This document shows, piece after piece, positions 23,238 to 30,626 of a DNA stretch of 35,336 nucleotides. The notes under the pieces were generated by a model, which was not told the origin of the DNA, searched no databases, and was given only the letters and a program-made list of their open reading frames with translations. This DNA is from Erginobacter sp964587835 (GTDB lineage Bacteria > Auribacterota > Erginobacteria > Erginobacterales > Erginobacteraceae), in contig CAZPMN010000029.1 of assembly GCA_964587835.1 (NCBI GenBank), positions 1-35,336 of the forward strand. The letters are read 5' to 3'. Each line of letters opens with the position of its first letter. Position 1 is the stretch's first letter. Made by a program: the position numbers and the translations under genes.

Positions 23238-24107
23238 TCAATGATAGAGAAAACGAAACTCCAGCCAGAGACCATCGCTCTGGATGTGCTCGAGGATCTC
23301 CTCGTTCAGGGGTTCGAAAGGCTGGGCCATCTCGATCGCGTTGAGCCCGTAGCGCATCTCCAGATCGGGACCGTCGTGCTGGTTGACCATCAGCTTTCCC
23401 ACCGTCCCGTCGGGATTGATCTTGAAAAGCACGTGGGTATTGGTCGAGCGGACGTAGAAGGTATTGCGCATAACGTTGAAGTGCCAAAGGTTGACCACCT
23501 TAGGTTTCAGCCGGGCGAGATACTTACCTACCGCTGTGGAACGCAAATTGTAGGAGATCTGCTTCAGGATCCGGGCCCGCCCCTCGGGGCTATCCTCTTC
23601 CGGGGCATAGTACTCATCATCCCCGTGATCGGCGATCGGGCTCTTCTCCCCGGGTGGGGCGGCAATTCGCGGGTCCGCCGCCCGGGGGACCTGCCGGGAG
23701 CCGACCCCTTCCTCTCCGTCCCGGACCGGGGATTCCACCCGGGGCGGGGCCGCGGCCGTCAACGGCTCCCCACCCGGCGCCTTCCGGACCGACTCCATCG
23801 AAGCCGGCCCGACCGCCCGGGGCGAGTCATCGACTTCGACCTGGTCCGGAACCATATCCTGGGCCAGACTGGAACGGTCGGAGATCCGGTGGGTTACCGG
23901 GTCCCGCTCGACCGGTTCAATCCGCTCCGGCGATTCGACGAACTTCAGCGCCACCTCCCGCCTCGGGACATCGACCAGGAGATTCCCGGGAGAGATAATC
24001 GGGATCCGCCGCAACCCGAAGATGACCAGCAGATGGAGAAGGAGAGAGGCGGCCAATGCCCCCCAGACCAAGCCCGGGCTGATCCTTTCTTCCGTCAGCG
24101 AAATCAT
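23238..24107 (-). CDS. TonB/TolA-like energy transducer
   Basis: A 289-residue protein with the layout of a TonB/TolA-type periplasm-spanning transducer. A short cytoplasmic N-terminus leads to one transmembrane helix (GLVWGALAASLLLHLLVIFGL, containing the His expected for TonB-like helices). A long Pro/Glu-rich low-complexity region follows (about 55-170), then a C-terminal domain of about 105 residues. The latter (YLARLKPKVVNLWHFNVMRN, later INPDGTVGKLMV, LNAIEMAQPFEPLNEEI and LEFRFLYH) matches the TonB C-terminal pattern of a xxPDGxV strand and a xAIxxAxPFxPLP helix. It lies on the same strand upstream of exbB-exbD. The exact outer-membrane partner is unknown. Confidence 0.82.
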   Translation of the reverse strand: MISLTEERISPGLVWGALAASLLLHLLVIFGLRRIPIISPGNLLVDVPRREVALKFVESPERIEPVERDPVTHRISDRSSLAQDMVPDQVEVDDSPRAVGPASMESVRKAPGGEPLTAAAPPRVESPVRDGEEGVGSRQVPRAADPRIAAPPGEKSPIADHGDDEYYAPEEDSPEGRARILKQISYNLRSTAVGKYLARLKPKVVNLWHFNVMRNTFYVRSTNTHVLFKINPDGTVGKLMVNQHDGPDLEMRYGLNAIEMAQPFEPLNEEILEHIQSDGLWLEFRFLYH

Positions 24108-24137
24108 CTACCTGCGCCCGCAGCGGAACCCTGGTGG

Positions 24138-24227
24138 GTCCACTAATTACACTAATTGCCACGAATTTTTTCTACCCACTACCCCGCCCCCTTTGTCAGT
24201 CCACTGATTACACAGACTACCCTGATT
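24138..24227. repeat. Two diverged GTCCACTRATTACAC repeats
   Basis: GTCCACTAATTACAC... (24138-24167) and GTCCACTGATTACAC... (24199-24227) align over about 28 bases with a 61-base offset, both ending in a (G/A)ATT. They are part of the 24108-24326 gap, which holds no gene, only these repeats and the heptamer array beside it. Confidence 0.6.
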
Positions 24228-24242
24228 GAATACCGATCCCCA

Positions 24243-24320
24243 CTGTCTACTACCCACTGCCCACCGATTACTGCTTACTGATTACTGCATTACCATTCCC
24301 TATTCCCAATCCCCATTCTC
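24243..24320. repeat. Degenerate heptanucleotide array (about 11 units)
   Basis: The stretch can be divided into consecutive seven-base units: CTGTCTA, CTACCCA, CTGCCCA, CCGATTA, CTGCTTA, CTGATTA, then an eight-base CTGCATTA, followed by CCATTCC, CTATTCC, CAATCCC, CATTCTC. It is pyrimidine-rich on the plus strand. It shares the CTGATTA/CCGATTA core with the array at 10355-10382. Confidence 0.65.
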
Positions 24321-24326
24321 CATACT

Positions 24327-25343
24327 TCAGCAGATCCTCGGAACTGGATCTCCGGCGGGCCAGTCGATGATCCGGGCGCCGCCGGAGGCGGTCTTCAGGA
24401 CCACCATCCCCGGGGGACCTTCGAGCACCCGGCCGATCACCCGGGCTCTCTTTCCGGCCGGGGCCCGGCGCATCACCTCGACCAGGCTCGGGGCGGACTT
24501 CGCCGACGCCACCGCCACCAGCACCCCCTCGCCGGCCAGGGAGAGGTGGTCGAGGCCGAGGATCTCCAGGGCGGCCCGGGACCGGCCCCGCCGGGGGATG
24601 GCTCTCTCCTCAATCTCGATCCCCCACCCCGTCCCCACCGCCAGTTCGTTGAGGACCGACGCCAGGCCGCCCCGGGTGGGGTCGCGCATGAACCTAATGT
24701 AGGCCCGGGCGCCAAGCATCGCCCCGGTCAGCCGGTTCAGCGGCCGGCAGTCGCTTTTCAACTGGGAGCTAACCGCCAGCCGCTCCCGGGCGGCCAGGAT
24801 CGCCAGCCCGTGCTCGCCCGGCGGACCGCTGAGGATGACCGAGTCGCCGGGCCGGATCTGGGTCGGGGCGAGCTGCACCCCGACCGGAACGGAGCCGATC
24901 CCGGCGGTGTTGACGTAGAGACCGTCGGCGCCGCCCCGTTCCACCACCTTGGTATCCCCGGTGACGATTCTCACTCCGCACCGTTTCGCCCATCGGCTCA
25001 TCGAAGCCAGGACCCTCTCCAGGACCGCCACCGGCAGCCCCTCCTCGATTACCAGGGCGCAGGAGAGGTAGAGCGGCCGCGCCCCCACCACCGCGAGATC
25101 GTTGACCGTCCCGCAAACGGCCAGCTTCCCGATATCGCCCCCGGGGAAGAAGAGGGGGGAGACGACGAAGCTGTCGGTGGTAAAGGCCGGGCGGCCGGAA
25201 ATCCGGTCCAGGACGGCGGCGTCGGGCAGCGAGCTGAGAAAGCGGTTGGCGAAACGGGGGAGGATCACCCGCTCGACCAAATCCCGTCCCTCCCGGCCGC
25301 CGCTCCCCGCCTCTAGGGTGATGTTTGAGTCCGGTTTCTTCAT
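24327..25343 (-). CDS. hypE: Hydrogenase maturation protein HypE
   Basis: A 338-residue member of the AIR-synthase (PurM-like) fold. HypE converts a carbamoyl group carried on its C-terminal cysteine into the thiocyanate that supplies the cyanide ligands of the NiFe active site. The C-terminus ends in PRIC, so the modified cysteine is Cys338. ATP-binding marks include EAGSGGREGRDL, TTDSFVVSPLFFPGGDIGKLAVCGTVNDLAV, VTGDTKVVERG and RDPTRGGLASVLNELA. ATG 25343 overlaps the last base of the hypD stop (TAATG), implying coupling. It is the last gene of the hypCDE set; no hydrogenase structural gene follows. Confidence 0.97.
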   Translation of the reverse strand: MKKPDSNITLEAGSGGREGRDLVERVILPRFANRFLSSLPDAAVLDRISGRPAFTTDSFVVSPLFFPGGDIGKLAVCGTVNDLAVVGARPLYLSCALVIEEGLPVAVLERVLASMSRWAKRCGVRIVTGDTKVVERGGADGLYVNTAGIGSVPVGVQLAPTQIRPGDSVILSGPPGEHGLAILAARERLAVSSQLKSDCRPLNRLTGAMLGARAYIRFMRDPTRGGLASVLNELAVGTGWGIEIEERAIPRRGRSRAALEILGLDHLSLAGEGVLVAVASAKSAPSLVEVMRRAPAGKRARVIGRVLEGPPGMVVLKTASGGARIIDWPAGDPVPRIC

Positions 25344-26452
25344 TACCTACTATCTGCGCGGTATCCCCCGTAACGGTACCAGGCGGCGCAGGCGCCCTCG
25401 GACGAGACCATACAGGGCCCCAGGGGACGGGAAGGATCGCACCCCCGCCCGAAGCGGGGGCAGTCGGGCGGATCGGAGACGCCGCGCAGGATCCGGCCGC
25501 AGATGCAACCGGGATCTTCCCGGGGAGGCGGAATCCGGATCGGATCAGCCTGCTCGATATCAAAGCGGGCGTAATTCTCCCGTAAAACCAGGCCGCTGAG
25601 CGGAATCATCCCCAGTCCCCGCCACTCCGAGTCGGCCGGACGGAAGACCCGCTCCACCACCCGGCGGGCTTTCGGATTGCCACCGTTCCGGACCGCCCGG
25701 GGATAGAGGTTGACCGCCTCTCCCCGCCCCGATCGGAGGATAAGTTCGCGGATCGCCCCCAGGATATCAAGAGGCTCAAAACCGGCCACCACAAAAGGGA
25801 CCCGGTGCCGACGGGCCAGGGGCCGGTAAGGCGCGAGACCGATGATCACGGAGACGTGGCCGGGACAGAGCAGTCCGTCAATTCGGGTTTCCGGATCGGC
25901 CAGGAGCAATTCCAGGGCCGGCGGGATCAGCCGGCCGGCCGGGAGGATGAAGAAGTTTTCAATTCCGGCCTTTTCCGCCTCGAGGACGGCGACGGCGATC
26001 GCCGGCTGGGTGGTCTCGAAACCAACCGCCGGGAGAACCACCCTCCGGGCGGGATTCTCTTTGGCCAGTTTGACGGCTTCCAGCGGCGAATAGATAATCC
26101 GGACATCGGCCCCCCGATCCTTCTCCGCCTTCAGCGACGATCCGCTCCCCGGAACTTTGAGCATATCGCCGAAGGTGGCGATAACGGCCCCCGGCCGGGC
26201 GGCCCGGGCGATCATCCTGTCGATCGTAACCGGCGGGGTGACGCAGACCGGGCAGCCCGGACCGGAGATGAGCCGGATCCCCCCGGGGAGGAGACTTTTC
26301 AGCCCCGAACGGGCGATGGCCACGGTGTGCGTCCCGCAGACCTCCATCAGACGGAAGGAATGCCCGCGGGCCAGGCGGCGGATTTCGCCGACGAGCGACG
26401 CGGCCCGGGCGGGATCGCGAAAATGTTCGGGGTTGAAACGCTCGGTTTTCAC
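25343..26452 (-). CDS. hypD: Hydrogenase maturation protein HypD
   Basis: A 369-residue iron-sulfur protein that works with HypC to assemble the Fe(CN)2CO centre of NiFe hydrogenases. Conserved motifs are FRLMEVCGTHT near the N-terminus (about residues 34-45), SGPGCPVCVTP, GFETTQPAIA, CPGHVSVIIGL, and the C-terminal cysteine set GCICGRI, CPRFGRGCDPSRPLGPCMVSSEGACAAWYRY that holds the [4Fe-4S] cluster. I chose GTG 26452 because GGAGGA lies about ten bases upstream. It gives the typical family length and N-terminus (KTERFNPEHFRD), and it leaves a 43-base gap after hypC. In-frame starts further upstream would overlap hypC. Confidence 0.95.
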   Translation of the reverse strand: MKTERFNPEHFRDPARAASLVGEIRRLARGHSFRLMEVCGTHTVAIARSGLKSLLPGGIRLISGPGCPVCVTPPVTIDRMIARAARPGAVIATFGDMLKVPGSGSSLKAEKDRGADVRIIYSPLEAVKLAKENPARRVVLPAVGFETTQPAIAVAVLEAEKAGIENFFILPAGRLIPPALELLLADPETRIDGLLCPGHVSVIIGLAPYRPLARRHRVPFVVAGFEPLDILGAIRELILRSGRGEAVNLYPRAVRNGGNPKARRVVERVFRPADSEWRGLGMIPLSGLVLRENYARFDIEQADPIRIPPPREDPGCICGRILRGVSDPPDCPRFGRGCDPSRPLGPCMVSSEGACAAWYRYGGYRADSR

Positions 26453-26495
26453 GCGGGGCGGGTCCTCCGGGCCGGCGGCCAGACCGGCGGCGGAG

Positions 26496-26714
26496 TCAGG
26501 TTTCCGGAGCCAGTTTCCGGAAGAGTTCGAGGGTTTTTTTCGCCTCTTCGGGGTCAAGTTTGTCGATCGCGAATCCGGCGTGGACGATTACGTAATCCCC
26601 CGGCCGGGGGCGATCGAGGAAACGAACATCAACCTCCTGCTTGAGGCCGGAGAGGGCAACCTGGGCGGTATCTCCCTTTACGTTTACTATCTGCATTGGA
26701 ACCGCGAGGCACAT
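26496..26714 (-). CDS. hypC: Hydrogenase maturation chaperone HypC
   Basis: A 72-residue HypC/HybG-type chaperone with the invariant N-terminal MCLAVP (Cys2 binds the iron during ligand assembly). It has a five-stranded OB-like barrel with QVALSGLKQEVDVRFLD and RPGDYVIVHAGFAIDKLDPEEA. It partners HypD. No clear Shine-Dalgarno sequence precedes the ATG (AATAATACT), so initiation may be leaderless or weak. The upstream 270 bases hold a palindromic repeat rather than hypA or hypB. Confidence 0.96.
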   Translation of the reverse strand: MCLAVPMQIVNVKGDTAQVALSGLKQEVDVRFLDRPRPGDYVIVHAGFAIDKLDPEEAKKTLELFRKLAPET

Positions 26715-26788
26715 AGTATTATTTGATGATGTTCGGAATTAATCCGGCAATCAATGTTTGCAAGCGGATTACGTTTCAATCGGGCACT

Positions 26789-26826
26789 GTCATTGCGAGC
26801 CCCGACTTGTCGGGGCGAAGCAATCT
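26789..26826. repeat. Partial palindromic element with GTCATTGCGAG and GAAGCAATCT modules
   Basis: GTCATTGCGAG (26789-26799) is followed by a perfect hairpin GCCCCGAC-TT-GTCGGGGC (26799-26816) and GAAGCAATCT (26817-26826). These are the same modules, in the same order, as the left half of 23021-23138. The right half has decayed. Otherwise the gap 26715-26985 holds no gene. Confidence 0.8.
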
Positions 26827-26985
26827 CTTCCCGAAAGGGAGGCTTGAGATTTCGCAAGGACATACCCTTCCACTTCATCAACCACTTGAAGCCCCGCTGG
26901 GGGATTCGACGGCCGGGCGCCTGATGATTCTAACCTTACTCTATTTTGACCGTTTTCGCGAGGGGGCTGTTGAAGTCGGGCGGGA

Positions 26986-28131
26986 TTATTCGGGGGAAGA
27001 TGATCCGGCGGCCGCCACCGCGGCTTGCCCGAGGGCGAGGCCGCCGTCGCCGGGATCGAGTTCCCGGGCCTGCCGGGGACGCAGGCCCCGACCGGAGAGC
27101 TCTGAAACCAAACCTTCCCGGACCCGGCGGTTGTGGAAGACACCGCCGCCCAAAACAATCTCCCGAATCCCGGTTTCCCGGCTCAACGTCTCCGCCGTCT
27201 CAACCCCAATGGCGATTACCGTGGCCTGGAACCGGGCGGCGATCTCTCCTCGGGGCCGGCCGGTCTCGAGATCGGCGATCAGCCCGGAGAAGAGCGGACC
27301 GAGCTCGACCTGGTAAGGTCGCGAACGCCGGTTCAGGTTGAAGGGGTAAGACGAGAAACGACCAGACGCCGCGGCGGCCTCCAGACCGGCGGCGGCCGCG
27401 GCCGGACGGTCGTTGGTCCAGCCGATCCCCAGCAGGGCGGAGACCCCGTCAAAGAGCCGTCCCATGCTCGAAGTGAGCGGTGAGTTAATCCCCCGCTCGA
27501 TCATCGACCGAAGCAGTTCCCGCTCCTGCGATCCGGGATCGGAACGGCCGGGCGGGGGGAAGAGATCGAGACGCCGGCAGCGGTGGAGATAGACAAAGGC
27601 CATCCTCCAGGGCTCGAGAACCGCCTTCTCACCGCCGGGGAGAGGTACATACTCGAGGTGGGCCGCGCGTCGAAAGGAAGCGTAATCCCCGATCAGGAAC
27701 TCCCCCCCCCAAGCCGCGCCGTCGGGACCGTAACCGGTTCCGTCCCAAATGATCCCGATGGCCGGGCCGGGACAGCCGTGCTCGGCCAGGACCGACACTA
27801 GGTGGGCGTGATGGTGCTGGACCCCGGCCACGGAGGCCGGGGGGGAAAAGCCAGCGGCCAGCTCGGGCGCGAGCCGGTAGGCGGCGGCGGCCGGATGGAG
27901 GTCGCGGGCCACCACCCGGGGGATGAATTTTTCCGCGCGGCAGGCCGCCGCCAAGGTCTTCCGGTAGGCGGCCAGGCCGGCTGGATCGCGGAGATCGCCG
28001 AAGTCGGGCCCGAGCGCGATCCCGCTCCCAGCGGCCAGACCGAAACGGCTCTTCTGGTCTCCCCCCAGGGCAAGTACTGGAAGGGGAAATGGCGGTTGGA
28101 CCTGGAAGCGGGTGAGCGAGGGGGTCACCAT
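26986..28131 (-). CDS. Stand-alone Kae1-like carbamoyltransferase domain (HypF C-terminal half)
   Basis: A 381-residue protein aligning to only the C-terminal, Kae1-like half of HypF. It has ALGGDQKSRFGLAAG, ARDLHPAAAAYRLA, the metal motif VQHHHAHLVSVLAEHG (HHHAH at residues 106-110), DGTGYGPDGAAWGGEFL, MGRLFDGVSALLG and LGGGVFHNRRVREGL. The acylphosphatase, zinc-finger and YrdC-like domains of full HypF (about 750 residues) are absent. In full HypF the Kae1-like half transfers the carbamoyl group from carbamoyl adenylate to HypE. Here the adenylate must come from another protein. ATG 28131 is one base after the pta stop (TGAGATG), so there is no room for a lost N-terminus. The C-terminal half of a split HypF is the best reading. 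Confidence 0.9.
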   Translation of the reverse strand: MVTPSLTRFQVQPPFPLPVLALGGDQKSRFGLAAGSGIALGPDFGDLRDPAGLAAYRKTLAAACRAEKFIPRVVARDLHPAAAAYRLAPELAAGFSPPASVAGVQHHHAHLVSVLAEHGCPGPAIGIIWDGTGYGPDGAAWGGEFLIGDYASFRRAAHLEYVPLPGGEKAVLEPWRMAFVYLHRCRRLDLFPPPGRSDPGSQERELLRSMIERGINSPLTSSMGRLFDGVSALLGIGWTNDRPAAAAAGLEAAAASGRFSSYPFNLNRRSRPYQVELGPLFSGLIADLETGRPRGEIAARFQATVIAIGVETAETLSRETGIREIVLGGGVFHNRRVREGLVSELSGRGLRPRQARELDPGDGGLALGQAAVAAAGSSSPE

Positions 28132-28132
28132 C

Positions 28133-30247
28133 TCAGGTCGCCGCCTCCCGGGCGGCGCGGGCCTGGACCGCGGTGATGGCGACGGTGTTGATGATGTCCG
28201 GAACCTCGCAGCCCCGGCTGAGGTCATTGACCGGCTTCTTCAAGCCCTGGAGAATCGGGCCGATCGCAATCACCCCGGCCGAACGCTGCACTGCTTTATA
28301 GGTGATGTTCCCGGTATCGAGATCGGGGAAGATCAGGACGGTGGCGTTGCCGGCGATCTTGCTCTCCGGCATTTTGATCCGGGCCACCCCGGGGTCGACG
28401 GCGGCGTCATACTGCATCGGCCCCTCGATCACCAGGTCCGGATCCATCTCCGTGGCCAGCTCCTGGGCCAGTTTGGTGGCCCGGCGAACCTTCTCCACGT
28501 CGGCGCCCTTTCCCGAGGTCCCGCTGGAGTAAGAGAGCATCGCCACCCGGGGCTCGATCCCGAAATCTCGGGCGGTTCCGGCGGAACTGAGAGCAATCTC
28601 GGCCAGCTGCTTGTCGTCGGGATCGGTATTGATGGCGCAGTCGCCGTAAACCAGGACCCGGCTCTGGAGACACATAAAGAAGACGCTGGAGACAATCGAA
28701 AACCCGGGGCGGGTCTTGATAATCTGCAGCGCCGGCCGGATGGTGTTTTCGGTGGTGTTGATCGAGCCCGAGACCATCCCGTCGGCTTCCCCCCGGTAAA
28801 CCATCATCGTGCCGAAAACCGAACGGTCCCTCATCGTGTCCCGGACCGCATCCTCGGTCACCCCCTTGTGCTTCCTCAGCTCCTGATAGAGCTTGACGTA
28901 TTCTTCGAAGAGCTCCGATTCGAGCGGATCGATAATCTCCGCCTCGTCGATTTTCAGGCCGAGCCGGGCAACCCTGGCGGCGATGGTGTCCCGATTGCCG
29001 AGCAGGGTGACTTCGACGATCTTCCGGCTGAGGAGGTTTTCCACCGCCAACAGAATCCGTTCCTCCTCGCCTTCCGGAAGGACGATCCGCTGGCGGCTGG
29101 CCCGGGCCTGGGAAATCAGGCGGTACTCGAACATCTTGGGCGAGACACCCCGGGGACCGGAACTGAAGATCCTCCCGGCCAGCTGGGCGGAATCGACATT
29201 CGCCTCGAAAAGGGTCAACGCCTGGGTGATCTTCCGCTCGTCCCGGGGAGAGATGCCACTGGTGGTGTAGTTGATCCGCTTGGTCGCCCGGTAGGTCTCC
29301 TCGGGAACGGAGAGAATGGGAACGGTTACGTTCATCCCCTCGATCAACTGCTTGGCCCGGCCTTCGGGCTGAAACCCGCCGGTGAGGATGATCCCGGAGA
29401 TGTAGGGCATGGTCCGCGAGGCGACGGCGGCCAGGCAGGCGATGATCACATCGACCCGATCCCCGGGGACGATGATCAGCGAACCGTACTTGATGTGTTC
29501 CAGCATATTCTGGAGCTGCATCGCCGCCACCAGGTAATCGTAGACGTGCTCCTCGTGAAGATCGCCGCCGTAGAGCTTGGTCGCCTGCAGGTTATCGGAG
29601 ATCTCCTGCAGGGTGGGGGCGGCCAACAGAGTATCGTAGGGTAGCAGGCAGAGGGAGAAGCGGTCGACCGAACGCCCGGCGGCCTCCAGGTATTTGGCCA
29701 GTTCCTCCCGCTTCTCCGGATGGACCAGGTTGATCAGGGTGGAGATGATCCGGCAGCCCTTGCGGGCCAGCGAGCTGTGGGCGAGCTCAACAGCCTGCAG
29801 GGTCTGTTCGGGCGTTTTGGAGTCGGCGCTGGCCACCAGCAGGACCGACATCCCCAGCATATCGGCGATCTCGGCGTTGATATCGAACTCAAAGGCGGTG
29901 GAAGAGGAACTGAAGTCCGTACCCTCGCAGAGAATAAAATCGTGCTTCTCCTCCAGCTTCTGGTAGGCCTGGATGATCCCGTTCCAGAGAACCCCTTGCT
30001 TGTTCTGGGCCATCAGCTCCATTACCTGCGACCAGGTAAAGGCGTACATCTCCTTGATCGGAGTATCGGTCTCAAACCGGGAAGCAATCAGGGAAATATC
30101 GTCCACGCCGCCGGGATCGTCTCTGATAATCGGACGAAAGAATCCGGGTTTCTGGGCGTTCCGCAGGGCCAGGTCGGTCAGACCGAGGACCACGGAAGTC
30201 TTTCCACTCTTAGCCTCGGTCGCGGTGATATAGAGACTCTTTGACAT
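28133..30247 (-). CDS. pta: Phosphate acetyltransferase, long form with N-terminal P-loop and DRTGG domains
   Basis: A 704-residue Pta converting acetyl-CoA and phosphate to acetyl phosphate, usually paired with acetate kinase for ATP synthesis. The N-terminal part is a BioD-like P-loop domain (ITATEAKSGKTSVVLGL). The middle is the DRTGG domain (about 210-330; SLIIVPGDRVDVIIACLAAV). The catalytic PTA/PTB domain is about 380-700 (RIVLPEGEEERIL, GMVSGSINTTENTIRPALQII, SYSSGTSGKGADVEKVR, VLIFPDLDTGNITYKAVQRSAG). It matches E. coli Pta architecture in length. AGAAGG lies five bases before ATG 30247. A strong promoter sits just upstream. The downstream Kae1-like gene is separated by one base, and ackA is not seen. 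Confidence 0.95.
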   Translation of the reverse strand: MSKSLYITATEAKSGKTSVVLGLTDLALRNAQKPGFFRPIIRDDPGGVDDISLIASRFETDTPIKEMYAFTWSQVMELMAQNKQGVLWNGIIQAYQKLEEKHDFILCEGTDFSSSSTAFEFDINAEIADMLGMSVLLVASADSKTPEQTLQAVELAHSSLARKGCRIISTLINLVHPEKREELAKYLEAAGRSVDRFSLCLLPYDTLLAAPTLQEISDNLQATKLYGGDLHEEHVYDYLVAAMQLQNMLEHIKYGSLIIVPGDRVDVIIACLAAVASRTMPYISGIILTGGFQPEGRAKQLIEGMNVTVPILSVPEETYRATKRINYTTSGISPRDERKITQALTLFEANVDSAQLAGRIFSSGPRGVSPKMFEYRLISQARASRQRIVLPEGEEERILLAVENLLSRKIVEVTLLGNRDTIAARVARLGLKIDEAEIIDPLESELFEEYVKLYQELRKHKGVTEDAVRDTMRDRSVFGTMMVYRGEADGMVSGSINTTENTIRPALQIIKTRPGFSIVSSVFFMCLQSRVLVYGDCAINTDPDDKQLAEIALSSAGTARDFGIEPRVAMLSYSSGTSGKGADVEKVRRATKLAQELATEMDPDLVIEGPMQYDAAVDPGVARIKMPESKIAGNATVLIFPDLDTGNITYKAVQRSAGVIAIGPILQGLKKPVNDLSRGCEVPDIINTVAITAVQARAAREAAT

Positions 30248-30301
30248 ATCTGCCTTCTCCGGGGCGGCGGCTGGAGCAACAGAGTTTGCGGCCTTGGCGA
30301 A

Positions 30302-30330
30302 ATTATATCCACCGGGCCGCCCGGCGGCAA
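30302..30330 (-). promoter_or_regulatory. Sigma-70-type promoter of pta
   Basis: On the minus strand TTGCCG (30325-30330) and TATAAT (30302-30307) are exactly 17 bases apart, ending about 55 bases before the pta start. The -10 matches consensus and the spacing is optimal. It is the best promoter I see in the window. Confidence 0.65.
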
Positions 30331-30417
30331 CCGGAATTAATTTCCTTGCCCCGGCCGGTAAAAATGATCTACCCTTGTCCCCGGCGCAAGCAAACTTCCG
30401 GGAAAAGGAGAAGCGCG

Positions 30418-30591
30418 ATGGATAAACTGATTATCCACCTGGTCTTTGTCACCCTGATGTTGGTCGGACTGGCAATGATCTTCAGCGGAGAGAAGGAACG
30501 CAAGTGCAAGCCCGAGCTCTGGATCCAGAGGTTTTTCGGCTGGGGATTTATCCTGATCAACGGGTTGCGCTGGGCCCTCTTTATCTTCTGA
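30418..30591 (+). CDS. 57-residue two-helix membrane protein
   Basis: A small gene with a strong ribosome binding site (AAGGAG at 30405-30410, seven bases before ATG 30418). The product has a helix LIIHLVFVTLMLVGLAMIFS, a basic/polar loop with one cysteine (GEKERKCKPELWIQRF) and a second helix FFGWGFILINGLRWALFIF. I do not know a family. It is divergent from pta and convergent with pgm. The strong initiation signal and clean membrane topology argue for a real gene. Confidence 0.7.
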   Translation: MDKLIIHLVFVTLMLVGLAMIFSGEKERKCKPELWIQRFFGWGFILINGLRWALFIF

Positions 30592-30608
30592 GAGATTTTT
30601 CTTTTTTT
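30583..30608 (+). terminator. Weak hairpin plus T-run after the small membrane protein
   Basis: ATCTT/GAGAT forms a five-base stem with one wobble, overlapping the stop codon of the 57-residue protein, followed by TTTTCTTTTTTT. The stem is short, so termination may be inefficient. Confidence 0.3.
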
Positions 30609-30626
30609 CCCGCCGCCCGGCCGCAA

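Noticed and set aside
24108..24326. CRISPR-like repeats in the gap before hypE
   Set aside because: Repeats are seven bases long or present only in two diverged copies, with no constant-length spacers and no cas genes.
26453..26557. Extended start for HypD
   Set aside because: It would overlap hypC by about 60 bases and add residues without homology. GTG 26452 has GGAGGA upstream and gives normal length.
28112..29644. A long plus-strand open frame of about 510 codons
   Set aside because: It is antisense to pta, which has convincing motifs throughout. The plus-strand product is low-complexity with no recognisable domain.
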